Numbered from the stretch's first letter, positions 8,469-17,647 are shown. The stretch is 64,000 nucleotides of DNA from Gammaproteobacteria bacterium HGW-Gammaproteobacteria-4 (GCA_002839995.1 PGZC01000003.1:30167-94166); one strand, 5' to 3'. Notes: a model not told the origin generated them from the sequence alone. Translations and numbers: made by a program.

Positions 8469-10301
8469 ATGCACCAAGGACCTGACCGATCCCGCTATCG
8501 ACCCCGAGATGCCCTACTGCTGCTGGCGCTGTGGTTTGCCACTCCGGCGTGGTCGTCGCAGGCCAGCATCGATCAGACGACGACGAAACTCGATCTGCGC
8601 AGCGATTCCACCTGGTTGCTCGATGAACAAGCCGACCAAAGCGCTGAGGCGATGTTCGAACGGGTCGATGCCGGAAGTTTTCAGCCGCTGCCGGCGCACG
8701 GCCCCACGTTCGGGTTTCATGACGGCGCGTTCTGGCTGCACAACAGCGTGCTCAATCGCAGCGGCAGCGATCAACGCTGGTTGTTGGTGCTGTCCTACGC
8801 ATTGATCGACTCCGTCGATTTGTACCTGCGTTATCCCGATGGCCGCATCGAACACTTCGTGTCGGGCGACACACTGACCTTTGCCGCACGGTCGGTGAGC
8901 TATCGTCACCCGAATTTCTGGATCGACATCGCCAACGGTGAAGATGTCGATATTTTGTTGCGGGCACAGAGCCGCAGTTCGATCCAGTTGCCGCTGGCCA
9001 TCTATTCACCCGGCGCATTTGCCGAAATGGCGCATAACGCACAACTGGGGCTCGGCATCTACTACGGCATTCTGCTGGGTCTGCTGCTGTACAACCTGAT
9101 CCTGTGGCTGGCGCTGCGCGATGCCAACCACCTTTGGTACGTGCTGCATCTGGCCGGCGTCGGTTTGCTTGGCGCCTGCATCTTCGGCCTGGCGTTCGAA
9201 TGGTTCTGGCCGGAATCGCCGTGGCTGGCCAACCAGTCGGTGCCGATAGCGATCGCGCTGGCGCAACTGGCGATGCATCAATTCGCCCGGCGCTTTCTCG
9301 ACCTGCGCACCATCTGGCCGCTCGGCGACCGCATTGCCAAAGGCTTTTTGCTGTTGTACGCCGCGCTCGCCATCATTTCGCTGGCGTTGCCCTACAGCAC
9401 CGCCGTCTTGATCGGTACGGCACTGGTATTCCCCGGCGTCCTCTTCATCCTGATCGAAGGCTTCTACGCCACCCGCCACGGTTATCGGGCGGCGCGATTG
9501 TTTCTGCTTTCCTGGTCCGTGCTGTTGCTGGGCTCGGCGGTGTACGCGATGGTATCGCTCGGCGTGCTGCCCAAAACCCTGCTCACCGAATACGGCATCC
9601 AGATCGGTTCGACGCTTGAAATGTTCGGTCTGTCGTTTGCGCTGGCCTACCGTTACGTGTCGCTGCGCAGCGAAAACGAGCGCATCATCCATTCCGCCAA
9701 CGAGCAACTCGAGCGACGCGTGGCCGAGCGCACCGGTGAGTTGCAAAGCGCACTGGAGCAACTGGCCGACGCCAACGCCCGCCTGCGCCAACTGAACCGC
9801 CACGACCCGTTGACCGGCGCCTACAACCGCAGCCACGTCAGTGAAAGTTACGAGCGCATGCTCCGGCACGTGCAGCACGACCGGCTGCACCTTGGCGTGC
9901 TGATACTGGACGTGGATCATTTCAAGGCGATCAACGACAGCCACGGCCACCTTGCTGGCGACGATTGCCTGCGCGAGACCGCAAAGCGCATCCAGAGCAC
10001 CTTGAACGACGAGCGCAGCGTGGTTGCACGATTCAGCGGCGAGGAATTCGTCATCCTGTCGCCCTGTGCCGGCTGGGACGAGGCTCGCAACGTCGCCGAG
10101 CAACTGCGACAGCAGTTCGCCGCGAATCCGATCACGTGCCAGGGAACGAGCATGACGATCTCGGTCAGCATCGGCGTGCACCTGATCGACCCGCTGGCGC
10201 CGGAGCCGCTGCACCGGGTGTTGACACTCGCGGACCGCGCCTTGTCCGCCGCGAAAGCCGCTGGCCGCAATGCCGTGGTGTGCAGCAACGCCGTTACCTG
10301 A
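8469..10301 (+). CDS. 7TM (DISM-type) membrane diguanylate cyclase, GGDEF domain
   Basis: Likely makes c-di-GMP in response to an extracytoplasmic signal. The order is: signal peptide (1 to about 30), a periplasmic 7TMR-DISMED2-like sensory domain (about 35–185, FGFHDGAFWLHNSV), seven hydrophobic segments (about 190–395), a coiled coil with repeated QLE/RVAERT heptads (about 400–440), and GGDEF (about 445–608). DPLTGAYNRSHVSE, DVDHFKAINDSHGHLAGDDCLRE and SIGVH are present. The signature is SGEEF (about 523–527) rather than GGEEF. The RxxD inhibitory site is lost (DERS). ATG 8469 has an SD ggag 8 nt upstream. Its 3' end is 4 nt from the convergent aidB-like gene. Confidence 0.9.
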   Translation: MHQGPDRSRYRPRDALLLLALWFATPAWSSQASIDQTTTKLDLRSDSTWLLDEQADQSAEAMFERVDAGSFQPLPAHGPTFGFHDGAFWLHNSVLNRSGSDQRWLLVLSYALIDSVDLYLRYPDGRIEHFVSGDTLTFAARSVSYRHPNFWIDIANGEDVDILLRAQSRSSIQLPLAIYSPGAFAEMAHNAQLGLGIYYGILLGLLLYNLILWLALRDANHLWYVLHLAGVGLLGACIFGLAFEWFWPESPWLANQSVPIAIALAQLAMHQFARRFLDLRTIWPLGDRIAKGFLLLYAALAIISLALPYSTAVLIGTALVFPGVLFILIEGFYATRHGYRAARLFLLSWSVLLLGSAVYAMVSLGVLPKTLLTEYGIQIGSTLEMFGLSFALAYRYVSLRSENERIIHSANEQLERRVAERTGELQSALEQLADANARLRQLNRHDPLTGAYNRSHVSESYERMLRHVQHDRLHLGVLILDVDHFKAINDSHGHLAGDDCLRETAKRIQSTLNDERSVVARFSGEEFVILSPCAGWDEARNVAEQLRQQFAANPITCQGTSMTISVSIGVHLIDPLAPEPLHRVLTLADRALSAAKAAGRNAVVCSNAVT

Positions 10302-10305
10302 GCGC

Positions 10306-11937
10306 TCAGGGCAGGCGCGCGGCAATCGCTTCCCAGTCGAAATCCCGGTCGAGCGTGCCGAATGCCTGGCGCCGGCCGCCACCGAGACGGCTGCGACAGA
10401 ACGCCGCCGCCAAGGGCGATCCGGCACGCAGCAGGGTCGCTGCCTGCAACGCAATGGCAATCCGCTCGACCAGTGCCCGCGCAATCGGTTCGAGTGCGTC
10501 GGGGCGGGTCAGCAACGCGGCCAGCGCGGCGGCCTCGGCATCGAGCGCATCGTCTTCGCCGGCGGCACCAGCCAGTTCGTCGAGCAGCGCCGTTCGCGCA
10601 TCGGGTTCGCGCCGCAGCGCACGCAACACATCCAGACACTGGATATTGCCGCAGCCTTCCCAGATCGAATTGAGCGGCGCTTCCCGATACAGCCGTGCCA
10701 GCATCGCTTCCTCGACGTAGCCAGCACCACCGAGACATTCCTGGGCTTCGTTGACGAATGCCGGTGCGCGCTTGCACACCCAGTATTTGCCGACCGCCGT
10801 TGCCAGCCGCGCAAACGCCGCTTCGCGCGGTTCGCGGCCGCCGGCATCGACTGCACGCGCCACCCGCATCGCCAGCACCATCGCCCCTTCCGATTCCAGC
10901 GCCAGATCGGCCAGCACGTTGCGCATCAGCGGCTGATCGATCAGCCGCTTGCCAAAGGCCTGGCGGTGGCGTGCATGATGCGCTGCCTGAGTCAGCGCCA
11001 TGCGCATTTCTGCGGCCGAGCCGATCAGGCACTCCAGCCGTGTCAGCGCTACCATTTCAAGGATCGTGGCAACACCCCTGCCCTCGTCGCCGATGCGCTG
11101 TGCGTAGGCATTGCAGAACTCGACTTCGCTCGAGGCGTTCGACCAATTGCCGAGCTTGTCCTTGAGCCGCATGATGCGTAGCGCATTGGCGCCGCCATCG
11201 GGCCGCCAGCGCGGCAGCAGGAAGCAAGTCAGCCCACCCGCTGCCTGTGCCAGCACCAGAAACGCGTCCGACATCGGTGCCGACATGAACCACTTGTGGC
11301 CGATCAGCGTGTAGCTGCCGTCGCCGGCGACGCTGGCGCGGGTGCTGTTGGAGCGCACATCCGAACCGCCCTGCTTTTCGGTCATGCCCATGCCGAAGGT
11401 GACGCCGGGTTTTACCGTTATCGGCCGGTTGCGCGAATCGTAGTGCGCGGCGCTGGCCTTGCTCAGCCATTGCGGATCGATCGCATCGGCCTTGGCCAAC
11501 ACCGGATACGCGGCATAACTCATGGTCAGAGGGCAACTGGTGCCCTGCTCGGCCTGATGGTGCAGATACGAGAGCACCGCGCGCGCAACGTGCGCACCGG
11601 GCTGCGGATCGCGCCAGGCGAATGCATGCACACCATGCTCGACCCCCAACGTCATCAGCCGGTGATAGCTCGGGTGATATTCGATCTCATCGACGCGATG
11701 GCCGTAGCGATCATGCGTGCGCAGTTGCGGCCGGAAGCGGTTGGCATCGACGCCCAGATCGAGTCCTTCGCTGGCCATTGCCGCACCGTACGCGGCCAAC
11801 GCCGGCTCGGCCCAGGCCGCCCCTTCGCGCGCCACCGCCTCGCACAACGCCGGGTCGCGGCGGTACAGGTTGTCCGTCGCGAACGGCTCGGGCTGGTTTT
11901 CGACCGCGTGGGTCTGGAACGGGTCTAGCGCGCTCAT
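10306..11937 (-). CDS. AidB-like acyl-CoA dehydrogenase (DNA alkylation response / isovaleryl-CoA dehydrogenase family)
   Basis: A 543-residue FAD enzyme of the AidB branch. It shows the AidB-type N-terminus NQPEPFATDNLYRRDPAL, the FAD/substrate segment TFGMGMTEKQGGSDVRSNSTRA, KWFMSAPMSDAFLVLAQ, RLKDKLGNWSNASSEVEF and RHRQAFGKRLIDQPLMRN. The C-terminus is NEAQECLGGAGYVEEAMLARLYREAPLNSIWEGCGNIQCLDVLRAL. E. coli AidB is induced by alkylation stress and binds DNA; many relatives are true acyl-CoA dehydrogenases, so the substrate is open. ATG 11937 is preceded by a strong SD (gaggag), so an upstream in-frame start is rejected. Confidence 0.9.
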   Translation of the reverse strand: MSALDPFQTHAVENQPEPFATDNLYRRDPALCEAVAREGAAWAEPALAAYGAAMASEGLDLGVDANRFRPQLRTHDRYGHRVDEIEYHPSYHRLMTLGVEHGVHAFAWRDPQPGAHVARAVLSYLHHQAEQGTSCPLTMSYAAYPVLAKADAIDPQWLSKASAAHYDSRNRPITVKPGVTFGMGMTEKQGGSDVRSNSTRASVAGDGSYTLIGHKWFMSAPMSDAFLVLAQAAGGLTCFLLPRWRPDGGANALRIMRLKDKLGNWSNASSEVEFCNAYAQRIGDEGRGVATILEMVALTRLECLIGSAAEMRMALTQAAHHARHRQAFGKRLIDQPLMRNVLADLALESEGAMVLAMRVARAVDAGGREPREAAFARLATAVGKYWVCKRAPAFVNEAQECLGGAGYVEEAMLARLYREAPLNSIWEGCGNIQCLDVLRALRREPDARTALLDELAGAAGEDDALDAEAAALAALLTRPDALEPIARALVERIAIALQAATLLRAGSPLAAAFCRSRLGGGRRQAFGTLDRDFDWEAIAARLP

Positions 11938-12031
11938 GGCCGTCTCCTCGAATGCTGAAAGGCCATTGTGCGCGATCATGGGCCGGCAAGCATCGGCGCC
12001 GTCGCCATGCCGTTCGCGAGGCGCAACATCT

Positions 12032-12101
12032 GTCGCCCACAGGGTGGGCTCCTACAAAGACGGATCATCGCGATTTTGTAGGAGCCCACCCTGTGGGCGA
12101 C
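12032..12101. repeat. Inverted repeat, 'cccacagggtgggctcc' family, copy 1
   Basis: Arms gtcgcccacagggtgggc... (12032–12058) and its complement ending gcccaccctgtgggcgac (12074–12101) enclose a 15-nt spacer. The same arms occur at 63231–63552, where the spacer holds 18 tandem units. It lies between the aidB-like gene and MTI phosphorylase. A further 150 bp of gene-free sequence to 12252 shows nothing I recognise. Confidence 0.85.
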
Positions 12102-12252
12102 CGAGCGATCCGCGCGCGGCGCGTGGCAGGCAGGCGGAGCGAAGCCTCGGGGCGGAGCCCCGCGTAACCGCGATGCGGTCGAGGGCATGGCAAGCGCAGC
12201 TTGTGCTGCCGCGAAGCGACTGACCGCTCCACCCAAACAAGCGCCATTGCAC

Positions 12253-13011
12253 TCAAAGCAGGCGTTCGATGATCGCCGGCAAATGCCGCGATGCCTGCGC
12301 CATGTTGGCGTGCACTTCATCCATGGTGATGTCGTGGGGTTCCGGGTCGCAGCCGGCTGCCCAGTTGGCGACCAGCGCCAGACAGGCGTAGTGCAGGTCG
12401 AGCTCGCGAGCAAGCGCAGCTTCGGGCATGCCGGTCATGCCGACCAGATCACAGCCATCGCGGCGCATGCGGGCGATTTCGGCACGGGTTTCCAGACGCG
12501 GCCCCTGGGTGACGCCATAGCAGCCGCCATCGACGACGTTAATGCCGGCCTGGCGTGCGGCAGCGAGCACCTGCGCGCGCAGCGCCGGGGTATACGGCGC
12601 ACCCATGTCCACATGCTGCACCGGCGCATCGGCTTCCTCACAGAAGGTGCCAACGCGGCCCCAACTGTAGTCGATCAGTTGCTCGGGCACGCCGAGCATG
12701 GCTGGGCCGTATTCCGGGCTGATGCCACCGACGGCATTGATCGCCAGCACGCGCTGCGCACCGATGGCGTGCAAGGCCCAGACATTGGCGCGGTAATTGA
12801 TGCGATGCGGCGGCAGGTGGTGGCCTTCGCCGTGACGGGCCAGAAACGCCACCCGCTTGCCGGTCAGCCGCCCGACCCGGATCGGTGCCGACGGCTCACC
12901 GTAGGGTGTGACGAGGTAAAGCTCGCGCGCCTCGCCCAGCGCTTCCAGAGCATAGACCCCGGTGCCGCCGATCACGGCAAGGGCGAGGTCATCGAATCGC
13001 GGTGCGGCCAT
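12253..13011 (-). CDS. S-methyl-5'-thioinosine phosphorylase (MTAP/PNP family)
   Basis: Nucleoside phosphorylase of 252 residues in purine/methylthio salvage. The family motifs are VIGGTGVYAL, FLARHGEGHHLPPHRINYRANVWAL, AVGGIS, DMGAPYTPALR, GPRLETRAEI, DLVGMTGMPEA and LALVANWAAG. MTAPs usually carry Asp in the last segment for adenine binding. The Asn/Ala version here fits a 6-oxopurine such as methylthioinosine, as described for the Pseudomonas enzyme. It sits 2 nt after hpt in a nagZ–hpt–MTIP operon common in xanthomonads. A general PNP role cannot be excluded. Confidence 0.85.
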   Translation of the reverse strand: MAAPRFDDLALAVIGGTGVYALEALGEARELYLVTPYGEPSAPIRVGRLTGKRVAFLARHGEGHHLPPHRINYRANVWALHAIGAQRVLAINAVGGISPEYGPAMLGVPEQLIDYSWGRVGTFCEEADAPVQHVDMGAPYTPALRAQVLAAARQAGINVVDGGCYGVTQGPRLETRAEIARMRRDGCDLVGMTGMPEAALARELDLHYACLALVANWAAGCDPEPHDITMDEVHANMAQASRHLPAIIERLL

Positions 13012-13013
13012 GC

Positions 13014-13559
13014 TCAATCGCGCAGTGCGTAGATGGCCGGCAGGTTGCGGCCCTGCTCGTAATAGTCCATGCCGAAGCCGAACACATAACGATCGGGCAC
13101 TTCCAGGCCCCAGTAATCGGGCACCATGCTGGGCAGGCCGCGGCCATGACGCTTCCAGGTCAGCACCGCTACGCGCACGTCGGCCGCGCCCTGATCCAGG
13201 CACCAGCGCCGCACTTCATCCAGGGTCGGGCCTTCGTCGAGGATGTCGTCGACCAGCAACACGCGCCGACCGGTGAGATCGATCTGCGGCCGACGCAGCC
13301 AGACCAGCGTGCCACCATCGGTCTGGCCACGGTAACGGGTGGCGTGCAGGTAATCGAAGGCAACGTCGATGCCCAGTTCCAGCCCCAGCAACGCGCCGAA
13401 GAACATGCCGCCATTCATGACGGTGAGAAATACCGGCGGCTGATCGCTGTAATCCTTGCGGATTGCCACCGCCAATCGGGTTATTGCGGCTTCCAGCGCC
13501 GCGCGATCGTGGATCAGGTCGGCGTTGGCCAAGGCTTCGGACAAGGGGTGTTGGTTCAC
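13014..13559 (-). CDS. hpt: Hypoxanthine-guanine phosphoribosyltransferase
   Basis: Purine salvage PRTase of 181 residues. The PRPP-binding signature VLLVDDILDEGPTL, MNGGMFFGALL and the purine-binding end YWGLEVPDRYVFGFGMDYYEQGRNLPAIYAL are all seen. It begins with GTG at 13559, with an SD tggag 5–6 nt upstream. It is 10 nt downstream of nagZ and 2 nt upstream of the MTI phosphorylase gene, so the three are probably co-transcribed. Confidence 0.93.
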   Translation of the reverse strand: MNQHPLSEALANADLIHDRAALEAAITRLAVAIRKDYSDQPPVFLTVMNGGMFFGALLGLELGIDVAFDYLHATRYRGQTDGGTLVWLRRPQIDLTGRRVLLVDDILDEGPTLDEVRRWCLDQGAADVRVAVLTWKRHGRGLPSMVPDYWGLEVPDRYVFGFGMDYYEQGRNLPAIYALRD

Positions 13560-13569
13560 GTCAACTCCA

Positions 13570-14568
13570 TCAGATCAAGGTAGACAGCGCGCGATCGGCA
13601 TCGATGCGGCGCGGCATCGCCAGCAATTGCTCCCAGCCACAGGCGCCACGACCCAGCAACGCGCTGATCGCCGCGGTGTTGCTCAACGGCCGATCCGCCA
13701 TCGCCGCCCGTGCATCTTCCACCAGCGCCGGCGCGCATACCAGCACCAGATCGCAACCGGCATCCAGATGCGCGTCGATGCGCGCCTTCACGCCGCCCGC
13801 CGACTCGGCTGCCGCCATGCCGATATCGTCGCTGAACACCACACCGCGGAAACCCATTTCGGTGCGCAGGATGTCGCCGATCCAGCGCGAAGAATAACCG
13901 GCGGCATGTGCGTCCACGGCAGGATAGGCGACATGCGCCATCATCACCGCATCGGCACCGGCAGCGATACCGGCAGCGAACGGCAGCAAATCCTCAGCAC
14001 GAAGTTGCGCCAGCGGGCGCGGATCGATGGCGGCATCGATGTGGGTGTCTTCCAGCACCGAACCGTGGCCCGGAAAATGTTTGAGCGTGGCCGGCATGCC
14101 GGCCTCGTGCATACCGGCGACGTAGGCGCGGGTGAATGCCGCCACGACCTCGGGCTCAGCCGCAAATGCGCGCTCGCCAATGGCGCGATTGCCTCGCCCC
14201 AGATCGACCACCGGCGCAAAACTCAGATCCAGGCCGCAGGCGCGGATCTCGCTCGCCATCAGCCACGCATGCTCATGCGCCAGCGCCAGGGCGGCCTGCG
14301 GGTTGCTGGCATAACGCGTCTCGAAATGGGCCAACGCCGGCAGTGCGCTGAAGCCATCGCGAAAGCGCTGCACCGGCCCGCCTTCCTGATCGACACAGAT
14401 CAGCAGCGACCGCGGCACCGCGGCACGGATGTCCGCACACAGCGCCGTCACCTGTTCACGCGAGGCAAAATTGCGCGAAAACAGGATCACCCCGGCAATG
14501 CAGGAATCGCGCAACCCCTCGCGCTCCGGCGCGGTGAGCTGGTGACCCGAGATTCCGATTACCAGCAT
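13570..14568 (-). CDS. nagZ: Beta-N-acetylhexosaminidase NagZ
   Basis: Cytoplasmic GH3 enzyme that removes GlcNAc from anhydromuropeptides during peptidoglycan recycling. It has 332 residues. VDQEGGPVQRF, KHFPGHGSVLEDTHID (with the Asp/His acid-base pair) and the nucleophile Asp in GVVFSDDIGMAAA are visible. ATG 14568 (MLVIGISG) is chosen because the fold begins there; the start overlaps the CYTH gene end by 10 bp. Confidence 0.93.
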   Translation of the reverse strand: MLVIGISGHQLTAPEREGLRDSCIAGVILFSRNFASREQVTALCADIRAAVPRSLLICVDQEGGPVQRFRDGFSALPALAHFETRYASNPQAALALAHEHAWLMASEIRACGLDLSFAPVVDLGRGNRAIGERAFAAEPEVVAAFTRAYVAGMHEAGMPATLKHFPGHGSVLEDTHIDAAIDPRPLAQLRAEDLLPFAAGIAAGADAVMMAHVAYPAVDAHAAGYSSRWIGDILRTEMGFRGVVFSDDIGMAAAESAGGVKARIDAHLDAGCDLVLVCAPALVEDARAAMADRPLSNTAAISALLGRGACGWEQLLAMPRRIDADRALSTLI

Positions 14569-15071
14569 CCGCGTTTCTCCTCCTCGCTCCACTGCGCGAA
14601 CGGACGTTCGGCGAGGGCCAGATTGTAATAGCGCATCGCGTCGGTCACCTCCGCTCCCAGCCAGGATGGGCGCGGATAGGCGTCATCGGCGTGGTGCAGC
14701 TCCAGCTCGGCGACGATCAGGCCGGCATTGTCGCCGAAGAACTCGTCGATCTCGAACCGGTGGCCTTCGACATCGACGTAATGCCGGGTCTTTTCGATCC
14801 GCCTACCGACGCACAAGGCCAGCAGCGCGCGCGCATCGGCCAGCGGGATCGGATAATCGAATTCCTGTCGGGTATGACCCAACTCGCGCGATTTGAGGTT
14901 GAGAAATGCCGTTTCGCCGGCGATACGCACGCGCACCGACGCATGCTGCCGCCCCTCGCGCAGCGCCGCCATGTCGTTGATGTAGCCCTGCGCCATCGGC
15001 AGCGAACGCTGCACTTGCGCGCGCCAGTCGTCGTTGACGAGCAAAAACTTGCGCTCGATCTCAATGCCCAT
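14559..15071 (-). CDS. CYTH-domain protein (triphosphate tunnel metalloenzyme)
   Basis: A 170-residue single CYTH domain. The N-terminal ExExK signature is present as IEIERKF, followed by conserved basic/acidic strand residues (VRVRIAGETAFLNLKS, KTRHYVD, FEIDEFFG, AELEL). Relatives include inorganic triphosphatases, thiamine triphosphatases and class IV adenylate cyclases; a triphosphatase is the safest guess. It overlaps rlmD by 11 bp and nagZ by 10 bp, so it belongs to the same transcription unit. Confidence 0.88.
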   Translation of the reverse strand: MGIEIERKFLLVNDDWRAQVQRSLPMAQGYINDMAALREGRQHASVRVRIAGETAFLNLKSRELGHTRQEFDYPIPLADARALLALCVGRRIEKTRHYVDVEGHRFEIDEFFGDNAGLIVAELELHHADDAYPRPSWLGAEVTDAMRYYNLALAERPFAQWSEEEKRGCW

Positions 15072-16404
15072 GCGCAGCGGCCTTCTCGAACAACGCGATG
15101 CTTTCCACGTGCGCCGTGTGCGGAAACATGTCCATCACCCCGGCGGCCTTGATCTCGTAACCGCGTTCATTGACCAAAAAACCGGCATCGCGCGCCAGCG
15201 ACGCCGGATGGCAACTGACATAGACGATGCGCGAAATCCCCTTGAGCGGCAGTTGCGCCAGCACCTGCGCTGCACCGGCACGCGGCGGGTCGAGCAGCAG
15301 TTTGTTGAAGCCCGCGCGCAGCCACGGCTCGCCCGCCAGATCGCCGGCCAGGTCGGCAGCGAAAAACTCGGCGTTGGCGATGCCGTTGCGCGCGGCGTTT
15401 TCGCGCGCCCGCGCCACCAGCCCGGCCTCGCCTTCCACTCCCACCACATGGCCGGCGCGGCGCGCCAGCGGCAGGGTGAAATTGCCCAGACCGCAGAACA
15501 GATCGAGGATGCGGTCGTCGGCGCCCGCTTGCAGCAAATCCGCGGCGCTGGCGATCATGCGCTGATTCAGGCCGGCATTGACCTGGATGAAATCGAGCGG
15601 CTGGAATTGCAATCGGATATCGGCGTCGGGGATGGCAAACGACAGTTCCAGTTGCACCGGCCACAGCGGTTGCACCGTAGCCGGCCCGCCCGATTGCAGC
15701 AGCACCGCCAACCCGGTTTCCTGGGCGAACGCGGTGAGGCGCTCCAGATCGGCCGTCGCCAGCGGCTCCAGATGGCGGAATACCAACGCGACCGCCTCGT
15801 CACCGGCGATGAACTCGATCTGCGGAATACTGCGTTTGCCGTCCAGCGAATCCACCACCGCCGCGATTGCCGGGATGCGTTCGCCGATCGCCGGCAGCAC
15901 CGTATCGCAATGGGCGAGGTCCGCCACGAAACGCGCGTCCAGTTCGCGAAAACCGACCAGGGTCTTGCCCTTTTTTTCGACATACCGCACCGAGAACCGC
16001 CCCTTGCGGCGATAACCCCAGGCCGCGTCGCGCAGCGGCTCCAGCACCCGCTCCGGCGCGACATGACCAATGCGTTGCAGGTTTTCCAGCAATACCGTTT
16101 GCTTCAGCTCGATCTGGCGCGCTTCGTCCAGATGCTGCAACACGCAGCCGGAGCACTGCCCGAAGTGCGCGCAGCGCGGTACGACCCGATCCGGTGAGGC
16201 GACCAGCACCTGCACCGTGCGCGCTTCATCGAAATGACGGTTGCGGCCGGTGAGCTGGGCGAGCACGCTCTCGCCCGGCAGCGCGCCGCTGACGAACACC
16301 ACCTTGCCATCGACCCGTGCGACGCCGCGCCCCTCGTGGCTGAGCCCGGTGACCTCGGCGGTGAATTCGCGTTGCGGGACTTTTCGCGATCTGGACACAG
16401 GCAA
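15061..16404 (-). CDS. rlmD: 23S rRNA m5U1939 methyltransferase RlmD
   Basis: SAM- and Fe-S-dependent RNA uridine-C5 methyltransferase. An N-terminal TRAM domain (about 10–70) is followed by the cluster cysteines CAHFGQCSGC (about 79–88) with a later Cys in AHCDT, the SAM motif ILDLFCGLGNFTLPLA and catalytic SCHPASLARD (canonical SCNPATLARD). Length 447 is normal. The 5' end is uncertain: TTG 16404 and GTG 16398 are both possible and neither has a clear SD. Confidence 0.93.
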   Translation of the reverse strand: MPVSRSRKVPQREFTAEVTGLSHEGRGVARVDGKVVFVSGALPGESVLAQLTGRNRHFDEARTVQVLVASPDRVVPRCAHFGQCSGCVLQHLDEARQIELKQTVLLENLQRIGHVAPERVLEPLRDAAWGYRRKGRFSVRYVEKKGKTLVGFRELDARFVADLAHCDTVLPAIGERIPAIAAVVDSLDGKRSIPQIEFIAGDEAVALVFRHLEPLATADLERLTAFAQETGLAVLLQSGGPATVQPLWPVQLELSFAIPDADIRLQFQPLDFIQVNAGLNQRMIASAADLLQAGADDRILDLFCGLGNFTLPLARRAGHVVGVEGEAGLVARARENAARNGIANAEFFAADLAGDLAGEPWLRAGFNKLLLDPPRAGAAQVLAQLPLKGISRIVYVSCHPASLARDAGFLVNERGYEIKAAGVMDMFPHTAHVESIALFEKAAAHGH

Positions 16405-16500
16405 TCAATGAGTGAAAACCGCCATTGTCGCAAATCCACGCGGCAATCGCGATTCGCATCACATGCGGCGATGTGCGGGCCGGGCAAAGGATCAAGCACT

Positions 16501-16683
16501 GGGTCCGCAAAGTACGCAAAGTACGCAAAAAAGGCGCAACAAAATCACGCAAAAACAAAGACGTATTGCTTGTCTTGCTTCCTCGACGGAGGTTTGAATC
16601 GAATTTGATTTCATCATTCCAGCGAAAGCTGGGGTTACGACTTGTTCCCAGGCTCCGTTGCTTCCTTTGTGTCCTTTGCGGAC
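16501..16683. repeat. Inverted 'gtccgcaaag' repeat filling the rlmD–AhpD-like gap
   Basis: Left arm ggtccgcaaagtacgcaaag from 16502 and right arm ctttgtgtcctttgcggac ending about 16683 are roughly complementary. Between them are A-rich direct acgcaaa repeats and a small ccagcgaaagctgg hairpin near 16619–16632. This is the outer-arm family seen at 712, 22431 and 54289, here without the cattgcgag core. The 306-bp gap 16405–16710 holds nothing else I recognise. Confidence 0.75.
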
Positions 16684-16710
16684 ACAATGCCTTTTCAGCA
16701 TCCGCCAAGG

Positions 16711-17283
16711 TCAGCCGTGAGCGTGACCCAGCGCCTCGCCATCAAGGGTGACGCCGAGCCCCAGCACCACGCGATTGGCGTAGCAAAAATAGCCGGTGAC
16801 CTGATTGATTTCGAGAACCTGGCCGTCATCGAGCCCGGCCGCACGCATCAATGCGATATCCGCAGCAGAAACCGATGCCGGCGACAGCGCCAGTTTTCCG
16901 GCGTACGCCAGGCCAGCGCGCTCGCCGGCGCTGAACGGCGCGCCCGGGGTGTCACTGTCCAGTGCCGCCAGCATCGCGGCGCCGGCCTCGGCATTCGCCG
17001 CCTCGCGGAGCAGGCCGGCGCGATGATGCGCGACGCAATAGGCACAACCGTTGAGCCGGCTCACCAACACCCCGACTGCCTCCAGATACACCTTGGGCAA
17101 GGTGTTGGCAGTGTGATGCAGGGCCGCGCGATACAGCGCCAGATGGCCTTCCAGCGTGTGCGGACGAAGGCCATGCACGGTGATGATGTTGTCGAGCCGC
17201 CCGTCAGGCCCGAGCAGACGCTCGTATTGCGATTTCAGCCGACCGGACGCCTGACCGGGCGATATGGACTGAATCCAGCTCAT
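16711..17283 (-). CDS. Peroxidase-related AhpD-like / carboxymuconolactone decarboxylase family protein
   Basis: A 190-residue helical protein with the AhpD-type redox motif CAYCVAHH (about residues 81–88) following a helix with conserved Glu. The rest is typical of the uncharacterised peroxidase-related subgroup (TLEGHLALYRAALH, PKVYLEAVGVLVSRLNG, VLEINQVTGYFCYANRVVLGLG). It probably acts as a thiol-dependent peroxidase or reductase in the cytoplasm; the partner is unknown. The start ATG is at 17283. Confidence 0.85.
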   Translation of the reverse strand: MSWIQSISPGQASGRLKSQYERLLGPDGRLDNIITVHGLRPHTLEGHLALYRAALHHTANTLPKVYLEAVGVLVSRLNGCAYCVAHHRAGLLREAANAEAGAAMLAALDSDTPGAPFSAGERAGLAYAGKLALSPASVSAADIALMRAAGLDDGQVLEINQVTGYFCYANRVVLGLGVTLDGEALGHAHG

Positions 17284-17343
17284 GCGACTCTCACGAATGG
17301 GTAGCGCAACTGCACTTGGACAGCGCGCAGCGACACGGATGCG

Positions 17344-17502
17344 TCAGGATTTCTTCTTGCCGCTCGCCGGCTTATTCTTCGCCGCCGCATCGGCCGGCGC
17401 GTCGGCATCCGGCTGATCGCCCAACAGACGCGTCGCCGGACAGAATGAAAACGCCGGGCAACGCCGGCAACCGACTGCAATGGCAACGGGGCATACGGTC
17501 AT
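17344..17502 (-). CDS. 52-residue four-cysteine protein, function unknown
   Basis: A short open frame with good coding signals: ATG 17502 preceded by SD aggag at a proper distance, ending with TGA at 17344–17346. The N-terminal half holds four cysteines at 4, 12, 15 and 21 (MTVCPVAIAVGCRRCPAFSF then Cys), suggesting a metal or Fe-S site. The C-terminal half is a charged Ala/Lys tail ending GKKKS. I recall similar small proteins in xanthomonads but no function. It lies between the AhpD-like gene and slyD on the same strand, so a redox or metal link is possible but only inferred. Confidence 0.7.
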   Translation of the reverse strand: MTVCPVAIAVGCRRCPAFSFCPATRLLGDQPDADAPADAAAKNKPASGKKKS

Positions 17503-17647
17503 CACGCTTCTCCTGGATAGTGGCGACGGTATCGCCGCCGTGGCCGGTCACTGCGACCAGCCACAGACCGGTCACGCGATAATCGACACCGCCACGAATC
17601 CTACACCGATCGCCAGTGCAGTGCTTCGCGAGTCGCCGGGTTTGCGC

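Noticed and set aside
12032..12101. Rho-independent terminator
   Set aside because: The stem is very long and the same arms occur elsewhere around unrelated sequence; it is a dispersed repeat, although it might incidentally stop transcription.
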